A DNA stretch of 64,000 bases, from the NCBI GenBank assembly GCA_020853525.1, contig JADYYS010000055.1, positions 47,118 through 111,117 on the forward strand, in the 5' to 3' direction. Each line of letters opens with the position of its first letter. Position 1 is the stretch's first letter. A model generated the notes under the pieces. The model did no database searches. It saw only the letters and a program-made list of their open reading frames with translations, and was not told the DNA's origin. Position numbers and translations under genes: made by a program. Below, piece by piece: positions 25,013 through 33,204 of the stretch. The DNA is from Ardenticatenales bacterium (lineage in GTDB: Bacteria; Chloroflexota; Anaerolineae; Epilineales; Epilineaceae).

Positions 25013-26253
25013 GCCGCGCCAACGTCGTTTGCCTCTCATTCTCGCCGATCCGCCGCGACGGCCGCGTCCTGCGGCAGGCTGCCGCGCTGGCCGTCGACCA
25101 TGACGTGACGGTCGTCGGATATGGCGACGGGAGCGATGCGGGCGCGGACCTGGGCGGCGGGGCGCGGTTCTCCCCCCTGCCGATCCCGAAGAACGGTCCT
25201 GCCCCGCACCGCGGCGGCACGCTCCGACTGCTGGTGTTCGGACGGGTCTGGCCAAGCCGGGCCTACCCCGCGTGGTACTGGCGTCACCCCCACTTCGAGG
25301 CCGCCGTCCCTGTGGTGACCGGGCTGCGACCGGACCTCATCGTCGCCAACGACTGGACCGCCCTGCCCGTCGCTTTCCGGGCAGCCGAGGCGTCCGGGTC
25401 GCGCGTCATCGCCGACCTGCACGAGTTCGGGCCGCGCCAGAACGAGCAGCACCGGTTCTGGCGCTGGTTCGTCGGTCCGGCCATCCGGTGGCTCCTACAA
25501 CGCGACTTGCCGCGCACGGCAGCCGTGATCACGGTCGGTGATGCGCTCGCCAAGGCGTACGCCGCCGAGTTTGGGGTGCACCCGTCCGTCGTGCACAACG
25601 CGCCCGAGGCGGTGCCGCTCCCCCCGCCCCATGCAACCGGCACGGACCGGGTGCGCGTCGTGTGCCACGGCGTCGCCGCGCCCGAGCGGGCCATCGAAGG
25701 GTTGATCGAGGTCGTCGCCCTGGCGGAGCCCCGCTTCGTACTGGACCTCATGCTCGTGCCGACGGATCGTTCCTACATGGCGCACCTCGAGTCGCTGGCC
25801 GCGCGTCTGGCACCCGATCGCATCCGCTTCGTGCCTCCGGTGGCCCCGGCCCAGATCGTCACGGCGCTGGCGTCGTACGACGTCGGCCTCTACGTTCTGC
25901 CGCCCTCCAACTTCAACACGATGCATGCGCTGCCGAACAAGCTGTTCGAGTTCATCGCCGCCGGCCTCGCCGTCTGCATCGGCCCGTCGCCGGCGATGGC
26001 CGAGATCGTCGCACGGACCCGGTGCGGCGTCGTCGCGGACGCGTTCACCCCCGAACGCGTCGTCGTCTCCCTCAACGCGCAATCCGCCGCGGACATCGAT
26101 CGATACAAGGCGAACGCACGGATTGCCGCTCGGTCGCTGAACGCCGCGCACGCGGCCGCGACGTTGCGATCCGTCGTCGCCGCCGCGCTGGCAACGCCCG
26201 TCGACGCGGCCGACGACCCTGTCGACGTGACGCCCGGGATGGGGCGGCGGTGA
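25009..26253 (+). CDS. Glycosyltransferase (paralogue 1 of 3)
   Basis: 414 residues, GT-B fold of the GT4-like type. The N-terminus SFSPIRRDGRVLRQAAALA, LIVANDWTALPVAFRAAE and IADLHEFGPRQNEQHRFW precede the C-terminal donor-binding half, with VVCHGVAAPERAIEGLIEVV, FVLDLMLVPTDRSYMAHLES and ALPNKLFEFIAAGLAVCIGP. Clearly related to the next gene and to 29728-30933. Donor and acceptor are unknown; a cluster product such as UDP-diacetamido-mannuronate is a possible donor. ATGA overlap with the flippase gene. Confidence 0.88.
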   Translation: MSRANVVCLSFSPIRRDGRVLRQAAALAVDHDVTVVGYGDGSDAGADLGGGARFSPLPIPKNGPAPHRGGTLRLLVFGRVWPSRAYPAWYWRHPHFEAAVPVVTGLRPDLIVANDWTALPVAFRAAEASGSRVIADLHEFGPRQNEQHRFWRWFVGPAIRWLLQRDLPRTAAVITVGDALAKAYAAEFGVHPSVVHNAPEAVPLPPPHATGTDRVRVVCHGVAAPERAIEGLIEVVALAEPRFVLDLMLVPTDRSYMAHLESLAARLAPDRIRFVPPVAPAQIVTALASYDVGLYVLPPSNFNTMHALPNKLFEFIAAGLAVCIGPSPAMAEIVARTRCGVVADAFTPERVVVSLNAQSAADIDRYKANARIAARSLNAAHAAATLRSVVAAALATPVDAADDPVDVTPGMGRR

Positions 26254-27452
26254 GCCGGTCGCGGGTCGCTTGCGTCCTCTTCGCACCCGTGGGCCAGGTG
26301 CTGCGCGTCAAGCGCCAGGCGGCAGCGCTTGCGCGCGACCACGACGTGACGCTGCTGGGCTACGGCGATGCGGCCGGCGGGGCGGGCGAGCTTGACGCCG
26401 GCGTGGCGTGGTCTCCACTGGCCCGCCCGACGCCGGGGAAGCCGGTGGATCGTGCGATGAAGGCGACGTTGCTGGCCCTGGGTCGGCTCGCGCCGGACTG
26501 GGCATACCCACGCTGGTACTGGCGCTACGCGCTGTATCGGTCGACCCTCGAGCGTCTGGTGTCCCTGCGGCCGGACGTCATCGTCGCGAACAATTGGCAG
26601 GCGCTGCCCGTTGCGCTCCGGGCCGCCGATCGCGTCGGGGCGCGGGTCGTCATCGACCAGCACGAGTACGCACCGCGGCAGAACGAGCAGCGCCTTGCGT
26701 GGCGCACCTTCATGTCGCCCGCCGTGCGTTGGATCCTGCACCACCACCTGCCCCGCACGGCGGCGGCCTTCACCGTGGCGAACACGCTGGCCCGCGCGTA
26801 CGAGACCGAGTTCGGCGTTCCGCACGGCGTGGTCCGGAACATCCCGCAAGCGCCGTTCCCGCCGCCGCCTGCCCGACCGACGGGCGCCGATCACGTCCGC
26901 CTGGTCAGCCACGGCGTCGGCGCCCGCGGCCGCAGCCTCGAGGTGATGGTGCGCGGTGTGGCGATGGCCGACCGGCGTTTCAGCCTCGACCTCATGCTGG
27001 TCCCGAGCGAGCCGGACTACGTGGCCTGGCTGGCGCGCGAAGCCGAGCGCCTTGCCCCCGGTCGCGTGCGCATCGTCCCCCCCGTCGCGCCGACGGCGAT
27101 CGTAGAGGCGCTGGCGGCATATGACATCGGCCTCTTCGTCCTGCCGCCGGTGAACTTCAACTACCGGTTTGCGCTGCCGAACAAGTTCTTCGAGTTCATC
27201 GCTGCGGGGCTGGCGGTGGCGATCGGTCCATCGCCCGAGATGGTGGAGCACGTGCGCGACCACGGGATCGGGTTCGTCGGTGATGGGTTCGAACCGGCCG
27301 ATGTCGCACGGCTGCTCGACGGCCTCACCCCCGACGCGATCGACCGGTGCAAGGCGGCGGCGCGCGTGGCAGCGGGCATGCTCACCGCCGAACACGAAGC
27401 GGATGCCCTGCGGGCGATCGTCACGGCTGCTCTCGCGGACCAACCCACATGA
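26250..27452 (+). CDS. Glycosyltransferase (paralogue 2 of 3)
   Basis: 400 residues beginning at GTG 26250, which overlaps the preceding TGA. Same architecture as its upstream neighbour (VIVANNWQALPVALRAADRV, VIDQHEYAPRQNEQRLAW, FSLDLMLVPSEPDYVAWLAR, ALPNKFFEFIAAGLAVAIGP). It has lost the RDGRVLRQ motif at the N-terminus, reading VGQVLRVKRQAAAL instead. The pair looks like a tandem duplication with later divergence, probably giving two different linkages in the same glycan. Confidence 0.88.
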   Translation: MSRSRVACVLFAPVGQVLRVKRQAAALARDHDVTLLGYGDAAGGAGELDAGVAWSPLARPTPGKPVDRAMKATLLALGRLAPDWAYPRWYWRYALYRSTLERLVSLRPDVIVANNWQALPVALRAADRVGARVVIDQHEYAPRQNEQRLAWRTFMSPAVRWILHHHLPRTAAAFTVANTLARAYETEFGVPHGVVRNIPQAPFPPPPARPTGADHVRLVSHGVGARGRSLEVMVRGVAMADRRFSLDLMLVPSEPDYVAWLAREAERLAPGRVRIVPPVAPTAIVEALAAYDIGLFVLPPVNFNYRFALPNKFFEFIAAGLAVAIGPSPEMVEHVRDHGIGFVGDGFEPADVARLLDGLTPDAIDRCKAAARVAAGMLTAEHEADALRAIVTAALADQPT

Positions 27453-28573
27453 CCACCGTCGTCACCGTGGTGGGCGCCCGTCCCCAGTTCATCAAGGCAG
27501 CGCCGGTGAGCCGGGCGCTGCGTGCGCGAGCCACCGAGGTGCTCGTACACACCGGTCAGCACTACGACGCCGCCATGTCCGACGTGTTCTTCGCCGAGCT
27601 CGACCTGCCGCAACCGGACGTCAACCTCGGCATCGGCTCGGGGCCGCACGGACGGCAGACAGGGGCGATGCTCACCGCGATCGAGGCGGTGCTCGTCGAG
27701 ACGAGGCCGGACTGGCTCATGGTGTACGGCGACACGAACTCGACGCTGGCGGGCGCGCTGGCGGCAGTCAAGCTCGGCATCCCGGTGGCGCACGTCGAAG
27801 CCGGCCTGCGCTCGTTCAACTGGGCGATGCCCGAGGAGCACAACCGTCGGCTGACGGATCATTGCGCCTCGCTACTGTTCTGCCCGACCGGGACCGCTGT
27901 CGCAAACCTGCGCCGCGAGGGTATCGACGACGGCGTGCACCTCATCGGCGACGTGATGTTCGATGCCGTCCGCCACTTCGGCGAACGGGCCGCCGCGCCG
28001 GGCCGGCGCCGGGCGTTGGGCATCGATTCCGGCCCGTACGCCCTCCTGACGGTCCACCGGCCGGCGAACGCCGACGATCCGCGCCGCCTGCGCGCCATCC
28101 TGGACGGCGCTGCCCGGCTGGACATGCCGGTGGTGTTCCCCGTTCACCCTCGCACGCGGGCCGCACTCGCGGCGCTCGATCACCCGGCGGTTCACCTCGA
28201 CACGCCCACGGATGATCCCGCCGCACGGCAGAGCGGCGATGCAAACCGACCGATTCGCTGCCGGCTCCCGGTCGGCTACCTCGACATGCTTGCCCTGGAG
28301 TCGAACGCCCGCATGATCCTCACCGACAGCGGCGGCGTGCAGAAGGAGGCCTACTTCTGCGGCGTGCCGTGTGTGACGCTGCGGGCGGAGACGGAGTGGG
28401 TCGAGACCCTCGTGGATGGCTGGAACGTCCTGGCCGACGCCGATCCCGACCGCATCGTCGCGGCGGCACAACGTCCAAAGCCGTCTGCGCGCCCAGCGCC
28501 GGTCTTCGGGGACGGCCACGCAGCCGTGCGCATCGTCGATGCCCTGCTCGGTGCGCCGCTTGCCGCGCGATGA
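27449..28573 (+). CDS. Non-hydrolysing UDP-sugar 2-epimerase (WbpI/WecB-like)
   Basis: 374 residues. Motifs of the UDP-GlcNAc 2-epimerase family: VVGARPQFIKAAPVSRAL, VHTGQHYDAAMSDVFF, VYGDTNSTLAGALAA, VAHVEAGLRSFNWAMPEEHN, LTVHRPAN and ILTDSGGVQKEAYFCGVPCV. With the four preceding pathway homologues, the best reading is the last step, UDP-GlcNAc(3NAc)A to UDP-Man(2NAc3NAc)A. Plain UDP-GlcNAc 2-epimerase remains possible. It is the last gene before the operon is interrupted by an opposite-strand gene. The 83-base spacer after it has only a short direct repeat (ACACC-GCCCTACTGC type). Confidence 0.88.
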   Translation: MTTVVTVVGARPQFIKAAPVSRALRARATEVLVHTGQHYDAAMSDVFFAELDLPQPDVNLGIGSGPHGRQTGAMLTAIEAVLVETRPDWLMVYGDTNSTLAGALAAVKLGIPVAHVEAGLRSFNWAMPEEHNRRLTDHCASLLFCPTGTAVANLRREGIDDGVHLIGDVMFDAVRHFGERAAAPGRRRALGIDSGPYALLTVHRPANADDPRRLRAILDGAARLDMPVVFPVHPRTRAALAALDHPAVHLDTPTDDPAARQSGDANRPIRCRLPVGYLDMLALESNARMILTDSGGVQKEAYFCGVPCVTLRAETEWVETLVDGWNVLADADPDRIVAAAQRPKPSARPAPVFGDGHAAVRIVDALLGAPLAAR

Positions 28574-28656
28574 TCTTGGCCCTGTCGTCGAGGCAAGCCC
28601 TGCGACACCAGCCCTACTGCTGCAACACCGGCCCTACTGCCGAACGGCGGCCCCGC

Positions 28657-29571
28657 CTACGGGCAGCCGCACTTGAAGATCAAGGCGTTGAACAGCGGGT
28701 GGTACGGCACGTTGAGGTTGCGCAGGCTCAGCCATCGTCGCGGCCAGTTCAGCGGTCCGGGCGGCACGTTGGGGTGGCACGGACGGCCGTACCCCGAAAC
28801 GCCGGTCGGATTCGCCAGCGCAGCGGCGATGGCGCTGGCGGGTGCCGTCCCCGCGAGGCGCGGACAGACCATGGGTGGTTGGGTCTGCGGCGCGTCACCC
28901 GGGCACGGCGCGGAGATCGACCAGTTGTCGATGCCGATCGTGTTCGGGCTGATCGAGTTGCTGTTGGAGCGATAGAAGCCGAACGTCAACGGGGCGCCGG
29001 TCGCCGTGAAGTCGGGGTGCGCAGCGTCGTCCAGTCCGCGGCCGTCGACGACCTCGATGAAGCTGGCTGCCGTCAGACGGTCGAACCGGATCCGATGCCA
29101 ACTCCGTCCACTGCCCGTCAGTTGGCCCCGGACGACGAAGATGCGGCCGTCCTGCACGAGCGCAGGCCCGGTCGACTGCCCTTCGCCTTGGGCTGAAATC
29201 GCCCGTGCGTCCTCGTGGTACATCAGGCACGAGATCGGTCCTTGGTCGTCCGGAGACCAGACCGCACGGCGGTTCAGATGCACGCCGATGACGGACGGCC
29301 GGCGCGCCGGGTCGGGCGGCGCCGTGCGGTTCGTGATGCCAAGGAACGCCCCAGGGTTCCCGCCGCTGTCGGACCGCTGCACGTCGACGGTGCCGCCGGC
29401 ATTCAGCTGCGCCACGGTGAGCGTCCAGTCGCCGGGCACGAACTCGCCGTCGCTGAACTGCAGCGTGGCCTGCGCCCGCGCGTGAGCGGTACCGACGAGA
29501 ATCGCCAGGACGCTGCCGACGACGATGCGCAAGGCGCCCCCGAATCGGTTTATGCGCGATGCCCGTGCCAT
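28657..29571 (-). CDS. Secreted protein of unknown function
   Basis: 304 residues with a signal peptide (ALRIVVGSVLAILVGTAHARA). The mature part starts FSDGEFVPGDWTLTVAQLN and includes WHRIRFDRLTAASFIEVVDG and GIDNWSISAPCPGD, which read like a beta-sandwich of the concanavalin-like kind. The C-terminus is Cys-poor until PCPGDAPQTQPPMVCPRL and a terminal FKCGCP. I do not recognise a family. It lies opposite to the surrounding glycan genes and separates two parts of that cluster. The ATG lacks a clear Shine-Dalgarno sequence. Confidence 0.65.
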   Translation of the reverse strand: MARASRINRFGGALRIVVGSVLAILVGTAHARAQATLQFSDGEFVPGDWTLTVAQLNAGGTVDVQRSDSGGNPGAFLGITNRTAPPDPARRPSVIGVHLNRRAVWSPDDQGPISCLMYHEDARAISAQGEGQSTGPALVQDGRIFVVRGQLTGSGRSWHRIRFDRLTAASFIEVVDGRGLDDAAHPDFTATGAPLTFGFYRSNSNSISPNTIGIDNWSISAPCPGDAPQTQPPMVCPRLAGTAPASAIAAALANPTGVSGYGRPCHPNVPPGPLNWPRRWLSLRNLNVPYHPLFNALIFKCGCP

Positions 29572-29642
29572 GCCGTCAAGGGTAGACCCGATCCGGTCGT
29601 CGTCAAGGCAAATCGTCGCTGGCCTTGGCCGCGAGCAGCCGT

Positions 29643-29675
29643 GCGGCGAGGCGCCGTCGAAGGCGCCTCGGCCGC
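29643..29675. other. 13-bp hairpin in a divergent promoter region
   Basis: GCGGC-GAGGCGCC pairs with GGCGCCTC-G-GCCGC around the loop GTCGAA (one bulged G). It lies 53 bases before the glycosyltransferase start at 29728 and 72 bases upstream of the opposite gene's start. No U-tract follows, so a plain terminator is unlikely. An attenuating or regulatory structure is possible. Confidence 0.5.
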
Positions 29676-29714
29676 GACGTTCATCCGCGCTTTTCGCCGA
29701 CCCGTCGATCGTGG

Positions 29715-29720
29715 TAGCGT
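29715..29720 (+). promoter_or_regulatory. -10 box TAGCGT before a leaderless start
   Basis: TAGCGT, seven bases, then the ATG at 29728, with no Shine-Dalgarno sequence. The spacing equals that at 5877 and 38255. It would restart transcription of the glycan cluster downstream of the reversed gene. Confidence 0.35.
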
Positions 29721-29727
29721 CAGCACC

Positions 29728-30933
29728 ATGAGCCGTGAGCGGATCTGCATCCTCAGCCTGTCCGACCTGGCCCGCGACGGCCGCGTCCTCCGCCAGATCG
29801 CGGCGGCCGCGGAAGCAGGGTACGCCGTGACGGTCGTCGGCTGGGGCATGCCGGGCGCAGTGCCGCTGCCCGAAGGCGTCACGTTCGTTCCGGTGACGCC
29901 GCATCGGCTCGCTCGTCGCGAGCGGGTGCTGCAGGCGATCCGGTTGCTTGCCGGGCGCGTGTCGCCGTCGTGGTTCGAGCGCTGGTACTGGCGCAAGCCC
30001 GATCATGCGGCAGCGCGCGATGCGATCATCGCAGCCGGGCCCGACCTCATCCATGCGAACGAGGCGATCGGCCTGCCGGCCGCGCTGGCGGCGTCCGGCG
30101 GGATCGACGGCGGCCGACTCATCCCCGTTCTCTTCGACGCCCACGAGTACAGCCCCGACCGGCTGCCGCGCCGCACGCTCACACGCTTCCTGGCGCGCCC
30201 GTTCCACACCTGGCTCATCCGCACCCTCGCCCCCCGCGCCGCCGCCATGACGACCGTCGCCGATGGCATCGCCGACCGCTACCGCGCCGAGTTCGGCCTC
30301 GATCCAGCCGTGATCCGCAACTGCCCGACGTATGTGCCGCTGACGATGCGGCCAACGGATCCCGAGGGTGTCGTGCTCATCCACCATGGAGTCGCGCTGC
30401 GCGCGCGGCGGCTCGAAGAGATGGTCGATGTCGTCGCGGCGTGCGATGACCGGTTCAGCCTCACCTTCATGCTCGTCGAAAGCGACGCCGGCTACGTTGC
30501 CGAGCTGGCGCGACACGCCGAGCGGCACGCGCAGGGTCGCGTGACGTTCCGCGATCCCGTCGCGCCCGCCGAGATCGCCCGCACCCTCAATGCCGGCGCC
30601 GACATCGGCATCTTCCTCCTGCCGCCGGTCGACTTCAGCTATCGGATGGCCCTGCCGAACAAGCTCTTCGAGTTCATCATGGCCGGCCTGGCCGTCGCGA
30701 TCGGCCCGTCGCCGGAGATGGCCCGCGTCGTCATCGACCACGGCTGCGGGATCGTCGCCGCCGACTTCGCACCGGCCACGCTCGCCGCCCGGTTGAACGC
30801 GCTGTCGGCCGACGGGATCGACGCCCTCAAGCGGCGCTCGCTCGACGCCGCGCGCACGTTGAACGCCGAGGCCGAGATGGGACGGTTGATGGGGCTGTAT
30901 GCCGCGTTGCTGGCGGCAGGGCCGCGACGATGA
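29728..30933 (+). CDS. Glycosyltransferase (paralogue 3 of 3)
   Basis: 401 residues, related to 25009-26253 and 26250-27452: SLSDLARDGRVLRQIAAAAE, LIHANEAIGLPAALAASGG, LFDAHEYSPDRLPRRTLTRF, FSLTFMLVESDAGYVAELAR and ALPNKLFEFIMAGLAVAIGP. Starts without a Shine-Dalgarno sequence, seven bases after a possible -10. It keeps RDGRVLRQ, so it is closer to paralogue 1 at the N-terminus. Its stop overlaps the next start (ATGA). Confidence 0.88.
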   Translation: MSRERICILSLSDLARDGRVLRQIAAAAEAGYAVTVVGWGMPGAVPLPEGVTFVPVTPHRLARRERVLQAIRLLAGRVSPSWFERWYWRKPDHAAARDAIIAAGPDLIHANEAIGLPAALAASGGIDGGRLIPVLFDAHEYSPDRLPRRTLTRFLARPFHTWLIRTLAPRAAAMTTVADGIADRYRAEFGLDPAVIRNCPTYVPLTMRPTDPEGVVLIHHGVALRARRLEEMVDVVAACDDRFSLTFMLVESDAGYVAELARHAERHAQGRVTFRDPVAPAEIARTLNAGADIGIFLLPPVDFSYRMALPNKLFEFIMAGLAVAIGPSPEMARVVIDHGCGIVAADFAPATLAARLNALSADGIDALKRRSLDAARTLNAEAEMGRLMGLYAALLAAGPRR

Positions 30934-32324
30934 GCGATGCGAAGTCGTTGTCCGCACGGGGTGCCTCGACGACCGCCCCGGTCCTTCTCGTCGCCACCCC
31001 CTTCATCTGGGAAGCCGGCCCGCACAAGGGCAAGCCGACGGTCTTCCACGCCCTGCGCGGCTTCCAGCGCGCCGGCTGGGACGTCCACGTCCTCTGCGCG
31101 ACGAACCGGCGCGGCATCGTCGAGTCGTCCGTCGACGGCGTGACCGTCCACTACTTCCGCATCCCGCTCGATCGCGTCGACTTCGTCTACGACGCCGAGC
31201 ACTCCTACCTCAGCCGGGTCCGCGGCGAGGACCGGGCGATCGTCCGCCACTTGAAGTTCCGGCTGTGGTGGCTGCAGTTCGTCGTCCTCGGCATCGTCAG
31301 GGCCGAAGGGCTCGCACGGCAGTTGCGGCCTGCGGCGACGTACGGCGTGAACAACCCCGGGATCCCGATCGCCGCCTGGATCGGCCGGCGGCGCGGCATC
31401 CCGTCGTTCGGGCGGATTATGGGCAGCGTCTTTGTCCAGCACGTGCGGGGCATCCTGGCGACGGGCAGCGACACACCCGGGGTGGGCACGACGGCACCGG
31501 CGTCGAATCGCGTGCGCCGCGCCCTCGCGTGGACGAAGCTTTGGCTCGCCCGCTTCGACGAGCTCCTCGCCTTCCGCCTCCCGACCGGCGCCGTGATCGT
31601 CACGGACGACGGGACGATCGATGCCGCCGAGATCACGGCCTGGCTCGGCGTACCGGCCGCGCGGCTCCGGCTCTGGCGCAACGGCACCGACGCGGCGTGG
31701 GTCGCATCGGCGCCCGACCGACCGGCGGCCCGCGCGGCCCTCGGCATCCCGACGGACGCCCCCGTGCTCGTCTGGGTGTCGCAGCTCGTCGACATCAAAC
31801 GCGCCGACCGCCTGATCGACGCCCTGCCCGCCGTCGCGGCCGCGGTACCCGACGTCGTGGCGCTCATCGTCGGCGACGGTCCGGCGCGGCCGGCGCTCGA
31901 ACGGCGCGCCGCCGCGCTCGGCGTCGCGGGCCGCATCCGCTTCGCGGGTTTCGTCGCGCGCGACGCCCTGCCGACGTACCTACGCGCCGCCGATGCGTTC
32001 GTCGCGCTCTATGATTACTCGAACCTGTCGAACACGCTGCTGGAAGCTCTCGTCGCCGGCCTGCCGGTCGTGACGCTGGCCAACGGCCGGACGGGCGACG
32101 TCGTGACGGACGGCCGGAACGGCCTGTTGCTCCCGCCGGACGTCGCGGATCCCATCGCACCGGCGCTCATCCGCATCCTGAGCGATGACGCGCTGCGCGC
32201 CGAACTCGCCGCCGGCGCATCCCGGTACGCCGCCTCGTCGCTCGTCTCGTGGGATGAACGGATCGACCGTGAGGTCGCCGCCGTCACCGCGATCGTCGCC
32301 GAATGGAGGAACCACCGCCCATGA
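30930..32324 (+). CDS. GT4-type glycosyltransferase
   Basis: 464 residues. N-terminal acceptor half with LLVATPFIWEAGPHKGKPTV and GWDVHVLCATNRRGIVESSV. The donor half has VWVSQLVDIKRADRLIDALP, ALIVGDGPARPALERRAAAL, RIRFAGFVARDALPTYLRAA and the E-x7-E region LSNTLLEALVAGLPVVTLAN. This is a standard retaining GT4 layout, unlike the three paralogues nearby. It probably adds another sugar of the same surface glycan. Overlaps both neighbours by four bases. Confidence 0.9.
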   Translation: MSDAKSLSARGASTTAPVLLVATPFIWEAGPHKGKPTVFHALRGFQRAGWDVHVLCATNRRGIVESSVDGVTVHYFRIPLDRVDFVYDAEHSYLSRVRGEDRAIVRHLKFRLWWLQFVVLGIVRAEGLARQLRPAATYGVNNPGIPIAAWIGRRRGIPSFGRIMGSVFVQHVRGILATGSDTPGVGTTAPASNRVRRALAWTKLWLARFDELLAFRLPTGAVIVTDDGTIDAAEITAWLGVPAARLRLWRNGTDAAWVASAPDRPAARAALGIPTDAPVLVWVSQLVDIKRADRLIDALPAVAAAVPDVVALIVGDGPARPALERRAAALGVAGRIRFAGFVARDALPTYLRAADAFVALYDYSNLSNTLLEALVAGLPVVTLANGRTGDVVTDGRNGLLLPPDVADPIAPALIRILSDDALRAELAAGASRYAASSLVSWDERIDREVAAVTAIVAEWRNHRP

Positions 32325-32740
32325 CCCGATCCACCCCTGCAACGGCAACACTCATCGCCTCGATTCCCGACGTCATGGCCGACGTCCGCGTCGGCGAGGC
32401 GGCGCGGGCGGCGGGCGTGCCGCTGGACAGCGTGAACACCGACGCCTGGGCGGCCGCTCTGGCCGCCGACCCGCGCCCGGCCGGCGCCGTCGTCGACCTC
32501 AGCGCGCCCGGCGCCATCGACCGCATCGGCGCCGCGGTCGCGGCCGGCGTGCCTGTCCTGGCGTACGGCCCACACGTGGAGGCGGATCTGCTGACGGCGG
32601 CAAGGCGGGCGGGCGCGCGACGCGTCGTGCCCCGCGGCCGGATGATGCAGCACGCCGGCGCGCTCCTGGCTGAGCTGCTCGCCGGGTCAGCGGCTGACGA
32701 GCCATCGCGATCGGAGGACTCCCATGCCGATGAGCCGTGA
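32321..32740 (+). CDS. Small Rossmann/receiver-like protein of unknown function
   Basis: 139 residues. Alternating strands and helices (TATLIASIPDVMADVRVGEA, AGAVVDLSAPGAIDRIGAAV, GVPVLAYGPHVEADLLTAAR, GARRVVPRGRMMQHAGALLA) suggest a CheY-like alpha/beta fold. The usual acidic pocket at the end of strand 1 is absent, so phosphorylation is unlikely. GGAGG lies 13 bases upstream and the ATG overlaps the previous stop. It runs 17 bases into the SUI1 gene, implying coupled expression. I do not recognise a named family. Confidence 0.6.
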   Translation: MTRSTPATATLIASIPDVMADVRVGEAARAAGVPLDSVNTDAWAAALAADPRPAGAVVDLSAPGAIDRIGAAVAAGVPVLAYGPHVEADLLTAARRAGARRVVPRGRMMQHAGALLAELLAGSAADEPSRSEDSHADEP

Positions 32741-33062
32741 CCGCCTGGTCTACAGCACGCAGGGCGGCAAGGCGCCCAAGGCAGGCGTCGACAAGGGTCC
32801 GGGCTCAAGCCGGCCACCCTCGGAACAGACGGTCGCGATCCGGCGCGAGAAGAAGCACCGCGGCGGCAAGACCGTGACCGTCGTCTACGAGCTGCTCCTT
32901 CGCCCCGACGACCTCAAGGCGCTCGGCAAGCTGCTGAAGACCGCCTGCGGCACCGGCGGCACCGTAAAGGACGGCACGATCGAGATCCAAGGCGACCACC
33001 GCGACGCGATCGCCGCCGCGCTCCACAAGCTCGGCTACAAGACGAAGTTCACCGGCGGCTGA
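32724..33062 (+). CDS. yciH: SUI1/eIF1-domain translation factor (YciH-like)
   Basis: 112 residues. The SUI1 fold is plain: IRREKKHRGGKTVTVVYELL, DDLKALGKLLKTACGTGGTV, KDGTIEIQGDHRDAIAAALH, KLGYKTKF. Homologous to eIF1 and bacterial YciH, thought to influence start-codon selection and initiation fidelity. GGAGG lies six bases before the ATG. Its place at the end of a glycan operon is probably incidental. In a genome with apparent leaderless mRNAs, an initiation-fidelity factor is worth noting (inference). Confidence 0.93.
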   Translation: MPMSRDRLVYSTQGGKAPKAGVDKGPGSSRPPSEQTVAIRREKKHRGGKTVTVVYELLLRPDDLKALGKLLKTACGTGGTVKDGTIEIQGDHRDAIAAALHKLGYKTKFTGG

Positions 33063-33115
33063 CGAACCCAGCGCCGTCCGAATGCCTGTGCCCCCCCGAC
33101 GCACGCATGTCCATC

Positions 33116-33141
33116 GTGTAGGGGCACGGCATGCCGTGCCC
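33116..33141. repeat. Copy of the GGGCACGGCATGCCGTGCCC palindrome
   Basis: GTGTAG followed by the perfect 20-base palindrome (33122-33141), identical to the copies at 8005 and 8119. It lies between the convergent SUI1 and kinase genes. The same spacer holds short direct repeats CCTGCCCTGCC and GACCGCTCGCC. Confidence 0.85.
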
Positions 33142-33204
33142 TGCCCTGCCCTGCCCACGACCATCGCGCTCCCGCCGACCGCTCGCCGACCGCTCGCCGT
33201 GCGA

